A model generated the notes under the pieces. It had not been told where the DNA came from, ran no database searches, and was given only the letters and a program-made list of their open reading frames with translations. A DNA stretch of 64,000 nt from Chitinophagaceae bacterium. GTDB lineage: Bacteria > Bacteroidota > Bacteroidia > Chitinophagales > Chitinophagaceae. Each line of letters starts with the position of its first letter. The stretch's first letter is position 1. Of the stretch, positions 54,456-62,774 are shown piece after piece. The DNA lies in NCBI GenBank assembly GCA_024103425.1, contig JAGFIS010000036.1, forward strand, positions 1-64,000, in the 5' to 3' direction. The position numbers were made by a program, and so were the translations under genes.

Positions 54456-55736
54456 CTAATTCTGCTTCACTCTCGTCGGTGTGTCTTTACCACTGATGAT
54501 TGATCTGCTGCTGAGGGCGATTCCTTTAATGACTTCAGTCATGTTATTCATATCCAGCGTTTCAAACTCGTCGCTGGGTTTGTGGTAATGGGGTTCACTA
54601 TCCATCTTAGAGGTACTGATGGTGTGTGCCGGAACTCCGAAGGCGGCAAGTGTGGCGTTATCACTTCTCATAAAGAGGTTCTGCTCGGGATAGGGGTCCG
54701 GTTCAAAATGAAACTTGCTTCCTTCCAGATTCTTCTGAAGAATTTCGCCAAAACTGCTCTTCTCAAATCCGGTGATGTAAGCACTGTTGGTACCCCACTT
54801 GCTGTCGGTACCGATCATTTCGATATTGAACATGGCGACCACTTTGTCAGGATCAATATTCTGTGAGAAATACCTGGAACCGTACCCGCCCGATTCTTCA
54901 GCAGTAAAGGTTACAAAAATCAGAGATCGTTCATTATTATTCAACTCTTTAAAATATTTAGCCAAGAGAATAACAGCAGTTGTACCACTGGCATCATCAT
55001 TGGCTCCATTATAAAGAGAATCTCCCTGCGCATTCGGTCTGCCGTAACCTAAGTGGTCGTAATGCGAAGAGAATACAACATACTCATCTTTCCTGCTCTT
55101 TCCGGGAATGAAGCCCACAATGTTTGCAAGCGACCGCTTCTCTATTTGTCTCTTAACAGTTATTGTAAACTTTTCAGCCTTTTCGTGCAGTACAAAAATT
55201 ACAGGAGCTGCACCTTCCATCTGCGGACGCCTTCCGAAAAATCCGAGTTGGCGGAAGTTGTTTTTATTTTTCTCAGACAACCACACAATCGTAGGCTTTC
55301 CCGAGTTCATGACAGAAGATAATCCTCTGAACATGTTAGGCATGCTGTCGATGTACACCTGTTCAAACCCGCTGTTTTCATTAACGGTCAGTTCTGTCTC
55401 AGTACCAATGGCTACTGCAGTAGCAGGATCCAGCGATGTGCCATCGATCTCTCCGGATACCTCAGAAGACTTCTGCTGAATCATGGAGAAGTCCTGACGG
55501 TAACTCTTTAAACCATCCCAGTACTCAACTCCGGCTTTTTTAAATTCTTCGCCAATAAATGCTGCTGCCTTTTCAATTCCGGGAGTAAAGATCTTTCTTC
55601 CCTCCATGTCATCGGCAGAAAGCGTTTTCTCAATTCTGGATACCTCCTGAACAGTAATAATATTATCTGCTTTCTGGGCAAAAGCAAGAAAAAAACTACC
55701 CAGGGCAAAGGATAAAACAACAAGTTTCTTGTACAT
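54456..55736 (-). CDS. M28 family metallopeptidase, exported
   Basis: 426 residues from MYKKLVVLSFALG, the ATG that opens the signal peptide; an ATG four codons earlier is possible. Zinc-peptidase motifs are HYDHLG (first His), GANDDASGTTA (bridging Asp) and the catalytic Glu pair in TAEESGGYGS, with a late His in PAHTISTSKMD. It is an aminopeptidase-like enzyme in the periplasm or outside. Single gene. Confidence 0.92.
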   Translation of the reverse strand: MYKKLVVLSFALGSFFLAFAQKADNIITVQEVSRIEKTLSADDMEGRKIFTPGIEKAAAFIGEEFKKAGVEYWDGLKSYRQDFSMIQQKSSEVSGEIDGTSLDPATAVAIGTETELTVNENSGFEQVYIDSMPNMFRGLSSVMNSGKPTIVWLSEKNKNNFRQLGFFGRRPQMEGAAPVIFVLHEKAEKFTITVKRQIEKRSLANIVGFIPGKSRKDEYVVFSSHYDHLGYGRPNAQGDSLYNGANDDASGTTAVILLAKYFKELNNNERSLIFVTFTAEESGGYGSRYFSQNIDPDKVVAMFNIEMIGTDSKWGTNSAYITGFEKSSFGEILQKNLEGSKFHFEPDPYPEQNLFMRSDNATLAAFGVPAHTISTSKMDSEPHYHKPSDEFETLDMNNMTEVIKGIALSSRSIISGKDTPTRVKQN

Positions 55737-55853
55737 AGTCGTAACCATTAAGCGGCTTCAAAAAAATTTGAAACCGTGAATATAAAAAACAATTAACCAG
55801 CAGACGGCAAAAAAAGGAGTTTCGTCGGCAGTAATGTTACAAACGGCAATTTC

Positions 55854-56543
55854 CTACTTCAGGAAACCACCGGCCCTCCACCTGCTTAACACGGGTTGCA
55901 GCGCAAATTGTCCTTGTCTGTGATATTGCCTCTTGCTTTTTCTAATGCGTTTCAGTTTGCCCAACCAATGGCTGCTGAATGAAGGAACCAAAGCCACCTC
56001 CGCCGCAGGCTCGAACACCATAGCCACGTAACCCGACTCCGGACCTCTCTCCATCAGCCCCTTGTAATCTACCCAACTGTTGCACCCCTCGTGGAATAAT
56101 GGATCGCTCATTACTTTTTCAAAAGCCACCCGCTTGTATCCCAATTCTGCGTTGATGTGTATTACTGCAGGGCAAGTGGTGAGGCTGAATATTTTAGCAT
56201 GAGGGAACTTCTCTCTTTGAAGTTCGAAAAGCTTTGTCTTGATTTCTTTTGAAATCCCGTTTCCCCTGTATTTGGAAGAGATGATTAACCCTGTATTGGC
56301 GATATAGCCTTTATGCTCCCAAACTTCAATACAGCAGAACCCAATCCACTCGCCGGTAGCTGCGTCGAGTGCCAGGACGGCAAGGCCACTATCCATTTTT
56401 TCATTGATGTACTCAGGTGTACGGCTGCTGATTCCGGTTCCTCTCTTAGCTGCCGAAAGATTCATTTCAGCAACGATTAATTCAGAATATATATGATCGC
56501 CGGATGTAGCTATCCTGACGATAGTCTTCAATTGTGTATTCAC
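55854..56543 (-). CDS. GNAT-family acetyltransferase, 229 residues
   Basis: The GNAT fold is at about 10-150: motif A region IANTGLIISSKYRGNGISKE (R-G-N-G-I) and HINAELGYKRVAFEKV. A C-terminal extension of about 70 residues is basic (KLKRIRKSKRQYHRQGQ). I recall related long GNATs near arginine biosynthesis genes in Bacteroidota, but none is adjacent here, so the substrate stays unassigned. Confidence 0.8.
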   Translation of the reverse strand: MNTQLKTIVRIATSGDHIYSELIVAEMNLSAAKRGTGISSRTPEYINEKMDSGLAVLALDAATGEWIGFCCIEVWEHKGYIANTGLIISSKYRGNGISKEIKTKLFELQREKFPHAKIFSLTTCPAVIHINAELGYKRVAFEKVMSDPLFHEGCNSWVDYKGLMERGPESGYVAMVFEPAAEVALVPSFSSHWLGKLKRIRKSKRQYHRQGQFALQPVLSRWRAGGFLK

Positions 56544-56904
56544 TTCAGTGATAAATAATAAATGGTGAGAACTATTTTTTGCAAAGAATAACGACGGGCA
56601 GGGTGTTCGCTGAACACCTGTTACCCAACACGATATGTGTTAAACTATCAGATACGCGGTCGTCGGCAAAAAACGTCTACAGGGTGACTCCAAAAGATAA
56701 TCTCTCTTCCTTCGAGAAGAGGATGATTTGCGATTGATTTGAGGCAGGTTAGATAATTGTTCACCTTTCGTTCGGAGTTAAATTGTAAATACGACTTTTA
56801 CTATTCAGGTGTGAAAATAATAATACGGAACAATATAAACGCAAACTTTTTCTTAATTAGTAAAAAATTTTTTTGTCGTCGGGAGATTATTGGTCGAAAT
56901 AAAA
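56544..56904. other. Spacer with one hairpin
   Basis: No gene is seen. GTGTTC-GCT-GAACAC with flanking CAGG/CCTG forms a hairpin at 56599-56620. The rest is AT-rich. Confidence 0.45.
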
Positions 56905-56932
56905 AAGGCTGTTCACATCAGAACAGCCTTTA
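56905..56932 (-). terminator. Terminator after hsp20
   Basis: The AAGGCTGTTC/GAACAGCCTT stem is followed by TTTTTATT on the minus strand. Confidence 0.85.
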
Positions 56933-56956
56933 ATCAGCTTTGCAGTGTGCAAACAA

Positions 56957-57400
56957 TTACTTCACTTCAATCAGACGTGAGGGTTTTTGTTTTGCTTCTT
57001 CGCGTTTCGGAATTTCCAGTCTCAAAATACCGTCTTCGTACTTGGCATTGATCTTATCTGCATCGACAACATCTTTTGGCAGGTGGAAAGTACGGTAGAA
57101 CGACTTGTAGCTGAATTCGCGCCTGCTGTAGTTCTCTCCTTTTTCTTCTGATTCATCTTTTACCTCAGAACTGATAGATAAAGCAGTTCCATCCAGTTCG
57201 ATTTTGAAGTCTTCTTTTTTCATTCCGGGAGCTGCCATCTCAACAGTGAATGAATCGTCACTTTCTTTTATGTTTACAGCAGGCATGCTTTGGCCTTCGC
57301 TGCTCATAAAGGAATCCCAACCAAAGATATCACGGTTGAAAAAATTGTCCCACAGACTGGGCAATGCAGAACGGCTTGAATTTCTTTTTACGAGTGTCAT
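56957..57400 (-). CDS. Hsp20/alpha-crystallin small heat-shock protein
   Basis: 147 residues. The alpha-crystallin domain is at about 42-140: PAVNIKESDDSFTVEMAAPG, MKKEDFKIELDG, FYRTFHLPKDV and AKYEDGILRLEIPK. The N-terminus carries SRSALPSLWDNFFNRDIFG. It holds unfolding proteins during heat stress in the cytoplasm. It has a strong AGGAGGT ribosome site, rare in Bacteroidota, that can pair with an upstream segment (see 57401-57444). Single gene with terminator. Confidence 0.94.
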   Translation of the reverse strand: MTLVKRNSSRSALPSLWDNFFNRDIFGWDSFMSSEGQSMPAVNIKESDDSFTVEMAAPGMKKEDFKIELDGTALSISSEVKDESEEKGENYSRREFSYKSFYRTFHLPKDVVDADKINAKYEDGILRLEIPKREEAKQKPSRLIEVK

Positions 57401-57444
57401 AATTACCTCCTGTTTTTAATGATTATTTAATTTATTAACAGGAG
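57401..57444 (-). promoter_or_regulatory. Candidate RNA thermometer hiding the hsp20 ribosome site
   Basis: In the transcript CUCCUGUU (57437-57444 complement) pairs over 8 bp with AACAGGAG (57407-57414 complement), which overlaps the AGGAGGT site five bases before AUG. The 22-nt loop is AU-rich. Heat would open the stem and expose the site. Confidence 0.55.
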
Positions 57445-57678
57445 CTCAAACGTTGTACCAGCGCAGTTTTCAAGACAAAATGATAGAAAAATAATGACAA
57501 TTTGACGACGCAGCTATCCATAACCTGTCCTTTTTACAAATTCACTGGTAAGAGGAGCGGAAATAACTGCTTTAACCTAAAAGATAGGTCCGCAAAGGGT
57601 TCAGATATACACCTATTATGGGCTCCGAATAAACATCTTTAGTAAAAAATAATTACCCAAAATAGAATTTGAGATTGT

Positions 57679-57698
57679 TAACTAATTAGTTACCTTTG
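57679..57698 (+). promoter_or_regulatory. Palindromic operator and promoter of higBA
   Basis: TAACTAATTAGTTA (57679-57692) is a perfect 14-bp palindrome whose last two bases start the -7 element TACCTTTG (57691-57698). This placement suits autorepression by HigA. Confidence 0.65.
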
Positions 57699-57738
57699 TG
57701 CAATACAACGTCAGCTAAAGACCTACGGAAACTATTTC

Positions 57739-58077
57739 ATGAACTTCTACTCCGGGCTGGATGCTGATGTTCAGGAAAAAATTGACTGGGTCTTTGAAAT
57801 CATTAAAACGGTTGACATAATACCAAAGAAGTTTTTTGAGCACTTGTCAGGCAGTGATGGGATTTATGCCATCCGCATAGAATTTGAGAGCAATATTTTC
57901 AGAGTCTTGTGTTTCTATGATAAAGGGAATATTATTGTTCTGATTAATTCTTTTCAAAAGAAAACTCAAAAAACTCCACCAAAAGAAATCGCACTTGCTG
58001 AGAAACTGAAAAAACAATATTTCATTGACAAAAAAATTGATGAAGAAAATGAAAGAATTAAAAAGATCAAAAAATAA
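57739..58077 (+). CDS. higB: HigB-type toxin (RelE superfamily, Gp49-like)
   Basis: 112 residues from the first ATG. RelE-like ribonuclease fold: SGSDGIYAIRIEFESNIFRV, LCFYDKGNIIVLINSFQKKT and TPPKEIALAEKLKKQY. The C-terminus is Lys/Glu-rich. Usual family members carry about 10 more N-terminal residues. In-frame codons upstream (57706-57738) would read QRQLKTYGNYF, which resembles that missing strand but has no ATG, GTG or TTG. Toxin precedes antitoxin, the HigBA order. Confidence 0.85.
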   Translation: MNFYSGLDADVQEKIDWVFEIIKTVDIIPKKFFEHLSGSDGIYAIRIEFESNIFRVLCFYDKGNIIVLINSFQKKTQKTPPKEIALAEKLKKQYFIDKKIDEENERIKKIKK

Positions 58078-58081
58078 AATT

Positions 58082-58360
58082 ATGGACTGGAATGATCACC
58101 TCGACAAAAAATATGGAAAGGTGGGGACTGAATCCAGAACAGAATTTGAAAGAAAAGCCCAGGCCTTTGTAATCGGGGAATTACTAAAGGAGGAACGTTT
58201 GAAGGCTAATCTGACGCAAGAAGACTTAGCTGAAAAAACAGGCACCAAGAGAAGCTATATTTCAAGAATAGAGAACGGGCGGGCAGATATTCAACTCTCA
58301 ACATTATTCAAACTGATAGAACAGGGGCTTAACAGGAAACTCGAACTTTATATCCGTTGA
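58082..58360 (+). CDS. higA: HigA-type antitoxin with XRE helix-turn-helix
   Basis: 92 residues from the ATG 4 nt after the toxin stop; an earlier in-frame ATG inside the toxin (58025) is less likely. The HTH is at about 42-75: LTQEDLAEKTGTKRSYISRI. It neutralises HigB and probably represses the operon by binding the 57679-57692 palindrome. Confidence 0.88.
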   Translation: MDWNDHLDKKYGKVGTESRTEFERKAQAFVIGELLKEERLKANLTQEDLAEKTGTKRSYISRIENGRADIQLSTLFKLIEQGLNRKLELYIR

Positions 58361-58534
58361 CCGTTATCAGCAGCACGTAGCCGGAATGGGTTAGCCATAT
58401 GAGTGCGAAGGGGTATATCTCCGGCAAATAGATTACTAACTATCGCTAGCCAGGGAGGACAAATACTAATTTGTCAATTGAATAAACAATAACCTTTTGT
58501 TTTCAAATTTAATATCGCCAAGTCACTACTGTTC

Positions 58535-59809
58535 TCAGGAGAGTTTCCAGTCCACGATTTTGTTAGTCCACTCCTCATTAAAAGAAACGGATACCTTGAT
58601 ATAATTATCTGTGTATCCTTCCATCATGTTATTGCGGTGCATGCCTTCAAAAAGGACTTTTCTGGTAGTACCGGCATGTTCTCTCTCGAACTGCTTTGTC
58701 TTACGGAAGGAAAGTGCCCGGAGCATCTTGGTTCGTCTGTGACGTTCGGCCATCGGCACGACCGGTTTAATATCCAGTGCTACGGTATTAGCTCTTTCTG
58801 AATAGGTGAACACATGAAAATAAGAAACGTTCATTGACGAGAGGAAGTGATAAGTCTCCATAAAATCTTCTTCCGTTTCTCCCGGGAAGCCGGTGATCAC
58901 GTCCACACCGATTCCGCAATGCGGGATGAGTTCTTTGATCATCTCTACCTTCTGCTGATACAACTCACGGCGGTAGCGGCGGCGCATCAGTCCGAGAATT
59001 TTATTGCTTCCACTCTGCAGCGGGATGTGGAAGTGTGGCATTACCACTTTGCTGTCAGCTACTAATCTGATGATATCGTCTGACAACAGGTTGGGTTCAA
59101 TAGAAGAAATCCGGTAGCGCTCTGCTCCATTGTGTGTTTCCAGGGCCTGCAGCAGTTTGTAGAAATCTTCATCTGTTTTCTTACCGTGGCCATCCCTGCC
59201 GAAATCCCCCAGATTGATACCGGTAAATACGATTTCCTTCACGCCCTGCGAAACGATATAATCGATTTCTTTCAGCACCTCATCAATTTTCTGGCTGCGG
59301 CTCTTGCCCCTCGCCATCGGTATGGTGCAGTAAGAGCAGTTGTAATCGCATCCTTCCTGAATCTTCATGAAGGTGCGTGTGCGGTCGGTCAGCGAATACG
59401 AACTTGTAAAGCCCGTAACATCATCTATCTCGCAACTGTGAATCTTTGTAGTATCGCCATCGAGCAGGTTGCGCACATGCTGATGAATCTTGAATTTCTC
59501 GGCAGCACCCAATACCAGGTCCACACCCTGAATAGCGGCTACTTCTTCGGGTTTCAACTGTGCGTAGCATCCGGTAATCACCACCATGGCCTCAGGTGCT
59601 TTACGATGTACGCGGCGTACCAACTGGCGGCATTCTTTATCGGCATTATCGGTAACCGAACAGGTATTGATAACATATATATCTGCAACGTCTTCGAAAG
59701 AGGTGGTTTCAAAACCATCTTTTTCGAGAAGACGACCCATTGTAGAAGTCTCAGAAAAATTGAGTTTGCAACCCAAAGTGTGCAGGGCTACCGTTTTAGC
59801 ATTATTCAT
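58535..59809 (-). CDS. mtaB: tRNA t6A(37) methylthiotransferase MtaB
   Basis: 424 residues from the ATG MNNAKTVALHTLGCKLN; a TTG three codons earlier is less likely. The N-terminal MTTase domain has its cluster Cys in GCKLN. The radical SAM motif is CDYNCSYC, and a TRAM domain ends the protein (FEGMHRNNMMEGYTDNYI). It converts t6A37 to ms2t6A37 in tRNA. It is divergent from the DUF4258 gene. Confidence 0.94.
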   Translation of the reverse strand: MNNAKTVALHTLGCKLNFSETSTMGRLLEKDGFETTSFEDVADIYVINTCSVTDNADKECRQLVRRVHRKAPEAMVVITGCYAQLKPEEVAAIQGVDLVLGAAEKFKIHQHVRNLLDGDTTKIHSCEIDDVTGFTSSYSLTDRTRTFMKIQEGCDYNCSYCTIPMARGKSRSQKIDEVLKEIDYIVSQGVKEIVFTGINLGDFGRDGHGKKTDEDFYKLLQALETHNGAERYRISSIEPNLLSDDIIRLVADSKVVMPHFHIPLQSGSNKILGLMRRRYRRELYQQKVEMIKELIPHCGIGVDVITGFPGETEEDFMETYHFLSSMNVSYFHVFTYSERANTVALDIKPVVPMAERHRRTKMLRALSFRKTKQFEREHAGTTRKVLFEGMHRNNMMEGYTDNYIKVSVSFNEEWTNKIVDWKLS

Positions 59810-59916
59810 AGAGTGCAAAAGTAAGGGTTTAGCAGATTTCGGTATATAATGCCCGGCCGGCGGCTACCAGCTACTTTTTAACTCTGCTACACCATGAATC
59901 CGTTAACTTTACCGCT

Positions 59917-60312
59917 ATGTCGCGACGCAGTAAACCGGGAAGTAAATGGCAGGCGGTAATCGTATTGATTGCAGCCCTTCTGACCCTTTTTATTCTCCAG
60001 AGGAAGGACAATGCGGGCTTTGATAACGACGAGTCGTTTCGCAACATATCCCACCTGGTTTTTACCAAACATGCCGAATGCAGGATGGATTGCCGCCAGA
60101 TTGATGAAAGTGAGATTAAAGAAATCATCCGGAACGGTAAGCTGAACCAAGACAAGTCGGGGAAAAGCGACCGCGGAGATTACACCTATGCCCTGGAAGG
60201 TGTTTCACACGATAATCAGACTATCCGCATCGTAGTCACACCGCAGGATAACGGCTTATTAGTCATCACCGTGATCGACCTTAAAAAAGAATGGGCCTGC
60301 AATTGTGATTAA
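59917..60312 (+). CDS. DUF4258 protein with N-terminal membrane helix
   Basis: 131 residues. A basic head (MSRRSKPGSKW) and a membrane segment (12-28) anchor it. The DUF4258 domain (about 45-125) shows FTKHAECRMDCRQIDESEI and TIRIVVTPQDNGLLVITVID. It ends EWACNCD, Cys-rich. DUF4258 is related to toxin-like folds, but the function here is unknown. It starts 56 nt before the GH3 gene in the same direction. Confidence 0.75.
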   Translation: MSRRSKPGSKWQAVIVLIAALLTLFILQRKDNAGFDNDESFRNISHLVFTKHAECRMDCRQIDESEIKEIIRNGKLNQDKSGKSDRGDYTYALEGVSHDNQTIRIVVTPQDNGLLVITVIDLKKEWACNCD

Positions 60313-60368
60313 CGCATACATCTGCCTTACTTTTATTTGTAAGTTTGTAATCCAACATCCTCGCTGAA

Positions 60369-61871
60369 ATGAAGATAAAATCTCTCTTTGCCAAACCGTT
60401 TGCACTCTATGTCAATAAACAGGTAAAGAAGTCGATGCAGACCGCGCTGGAAGACCAGCAAAAAATCTTTGAAACCCTAATCAAAACTGCGGCAAATACC
60501 GAATTCGGAAAAGACCACCACTTCTCTGAAATCAAAACTTACGAAGACTTTGTAAAGCACGTACCCATCCGCGATTACGAGGCTTTCAAACCTTATATCG
60601 AAAAAATCAAAGACGGAAAACACAATATACTGTGGAAAGGCCGGCCAATCTATTTTGCCAAGACAAGCGGCACCACAAGCGGCGTTAAATACATCCCCAT
60701 AACCAAAGATTCCATCCCCAATCATATCAACACAGCCAGAAATGCATTGCTGTGTTATATGGCACAATCGGGAAATAACGACTTTGCCGACGGCAAGATG
60801 ATTTTTCTGAGCGGGTCGCCCGAACTCGAACGAATAGGAGGTATCCCGACAGGTCGGTTGAGCGGTATTGTGAATCACCATGTACCAAAATATCTGCGCA
60901 GTAATCAACTCCCCTCTTTCTCTACCAACTGTATTGAAGACTGGGAACAAAAACTCTCTAAGATCGTAGATGAAACCATCAACGAGAACATGACGCTCAT
61001 CAGCGGTATTCCGCCATGGATGCAGATGTATTTTGACGAACTGGAAAAGCGGTCGGGAAAGAAGGTGAAGGATCTGTTCCCCTCCTTCAGTGTACTGGTA
61101 CACGGCGGCGTTAACTTCGAACCTTATAAAGCGAAACTGTTTGAGTCTATAGGCAAGGAGATCGATTCTGTAGAGACTTATCCCGCCAGCGAAGGGTTCT
61201 TCGCTTTCCAATACGGCCTTGAACACGACGGGCTGCTGCTAAATACCGACAGCGGTATCTTTTTTGAATTTGTACCTGCCGGAGAAATTATGAACGACAA
61301 CCCTACGAGGTTGTCGCTAAAAGATGTCGAGCTCAACAAAAACTACGCTCTGATTGTCAACTCCAATGCCGGCCTCTGGGGATACAATATCGGCGACACC
61401 ATCAAGTTCACTTCTCTGAATCCTTACAAAATCGTAGTCACCGGCAGGGTGAAACATTTCATCTCTGCCTTTGGCGAACACGTTATTGCCGAAGAAGTAG
61501 AGGAGGCATTGTTAACTGCTGCCAACGAGGAAAATATCCGGATTACGGAATTCACCGTAGCGCCCTTCATCTCTAAAGATCAGGGCAAAAGCTACCATGA
61601 ATGGTTTATTGAATTTGAAGATTTGCCCGAAGACATGAATGCCTTTTCCCAAAAAGTAGATGATAACCTGCGCAAGAAAAATATCTATTACGAAGACCTG
61701 ATCGCAGGGAATATCCTGAACCCGTTAAAAATCACTCCTATCCGGCAAAACGGTTTTATCGACTACATGAAAAGCCTTGGAAAACTCGGCGGGCAGAACA
61801 AAGTGCCCCGTTTGAGTAACGACAGAAAAATAGCCGACGAACTGGCTAAATGGGCTCGATCTGGCAATTAA
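60369..61871 (+). CDS. GH3-like acyl-adenylating enzyme
   Basis: 500 residues. Bacterial member of the family named for plant auxin-responsive GH3 proteins, which adenylate a carboxylate and join it to an amine. The ATP motif FAKTSGTTSGVKYIPIT is present, and YPASEGFFAFQYG and GYNIGDTIKFTS follow. No plant-hormone role is implied. Substrate unknown. It is perhaps co-transcribed with the DUF4258 gene. Confidence 0.85.
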   Translation: MKIKSLFAKPFALYVNKQVKKSMQTALEDQQKIFETLIKTAANTEFGKDHHFSEIKTYEDFVKHVPIRDYEAFKPYIEKIKDGKHNILWKGRPIYFAKTSGTTSGVKYIPITKDSIPNHINTARNALLCYMAQSGNNDFADGKMIFLSGSPELERIGGIPTGRLSGIVNHHVPKYLRSNQLPSFSTNCIEDWEQKLSKIVDETINENMTLISGIPPWMQMYFDELEKRSGKKVKDLFPSFSVLVHGGVNFEPYKAKLFESIGKEIDSVETYPASEGFFAFQYGLEHDGLLLNTDSGIFFEFVPAGEIMNDNPTRLSLKDVELNKNYALIVNSNAGLWGYNIGDTIKFTSLNPYKIVVTGRVKHFISAFGEHVIAEEVEEALLTAANEENIRITEFTVAPFISKDQGKSYHEWFIEFEDLPEDMNAFSQKVDDNLRKKNIYYEDLIAGNILNPLKITPIRQNGFIDYMKSLGKLGGQNKVPRLSNDRKIADELAKWARSGN

Positions 61872-61892
61872 AAAATTGCAACCTGGACTGGA

Positions 61893-61920
61893 CTGGCGCA
61901 GGCCTCCCGGCCTGTGACTT
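61893..61920 (+). repeat. REP-like palindrome, left copy
   Basis: CTGGCG then CAGGCC-TCCC-GGCCTG then TGACTT. It is an inverted partner of the right copy, with a paired base change in the stem. Confidence 0.75.
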
Positions 61921-62008
61921 TTCGTTACTTATCCTGATTAGGATAATTGTCCACTGAAGGAAACCCCAATCAAATTAGTTCATTATTTAGTCTTTGTATA
62001 TTTACTTA

Positions 62009-62566
62009 ATGAGTAGTAAGTACAAATTCCATGATAGAGAAGGTGTGTATTTTGTAACATCTACGGTTGTAGATTGGATAGATGTTTTTACTCGGGATAT
62101 TTACCGTGATATTCTTTTGGATAGTTTTAGGTTTTGCCAAAAGAATCAAAATTTGCAATTACACGCCTGGGTATTAATGCCGAATCACTTTCACTTGATT
62201 TGTTCGTTCATCAATGATGCCAATCCCGGTATGGTAATAAAAAACATCAAAAGTTTTACTGCAATGAAAATAATAGATGCTATTATAAATAATCCACAAG
62301 AAAGTAGAAAGGAATGGATGCTTGACTTATTTGAAAAAAATGGCCAGAGGATGAAAAGTAATTTTAGGTTTCAATTCTGGCAGCACGAGAATCATCCTGT
62401 TTTGCTTAGCACAAAAGAAATGTATCACCAAAGGCTTGTTTATCTGCATGAAAATCCTGAAAGAGCCGGATTTGTAAAGCACCCGATTGACTGGAAGCAC
62501 AGTAGTGCTATTGATTATTATACCGAAAAAGGAAAAGGCTTATTAGAATTAGTAAGATTAGATTGA
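62009..62566 (+). CDS. REP-associated tyrosine transposase (Y1/HUH)
   Basis: 185 residues from the ATG MSSKYKFHDREG; a TTG five codons upstream is less likely. The HUH motif is MPNHFHLI. The downstream helix RLVYLHENPERAGFV holds the candidate catalytic tyrosine. This is the short TnpA_REP (RAYT) form, with no partner gene. Single-stranded hairpins such as the flanking palindromes are its expected substrate. Confidence 0.88.
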   Translation: MSSKYKFHDREGVYFVTSTVVDWIDVFTRDIYRDILLDSFRFCQKNQNLQLHAWVLMPNHFHLICSFINDANPGMVIKNIKSFTAMKIIDAIINNPQESRKEWMLDLFEKNGQRMKSNFRFQFWQHENHPVLLSTKEMYHQRLVYLHENPERAGFVKHPIDWKHSSAIDYYTEKGKGLLELVRLD

Positions 62567-62611
62567 GAATTGATTTATGTTATTGTTTTTATTAATGAAG
62601 GTTAAGTAACA

Positions 62612-62643
62612 CTTGTGCACAGGTCAGGAGACCTGCGCCAGAC
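62612..62643 (-). repeat. REP-like palindrome, right copy
   Basis: On the minus strand CTGGCG then CAGGTC-TCCT-GACCTG then TGCAC. The stem differs from the left copy by a C/G to T/A pair, preserving pairing. Confidence 0.75.
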
Positions 62644-62774
62644 GGAGACGGAGATGCGACAGGTGGGGGAAAGAGGCACAACTTGACAGGAACATTTTTG
62701 CTTAACTTCATCTGTAAGCATCGCGAGGGAGGAAGTCAGGATGGCAATTATTTCACCGTAAGGAATTTCTGATA

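Larger units (their letters stand above)
61893..62643 (+). mobile_element. REP-bounded Y1 transposase unit (REPtron-like)
   Basis: An inverted pair of REP-like palindromes encloses a single Y1 (HUH) transposase gene. This matches the architecture of REPtrons, in which a RAYT acts on REP hairpins. Confidence 0.7.
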
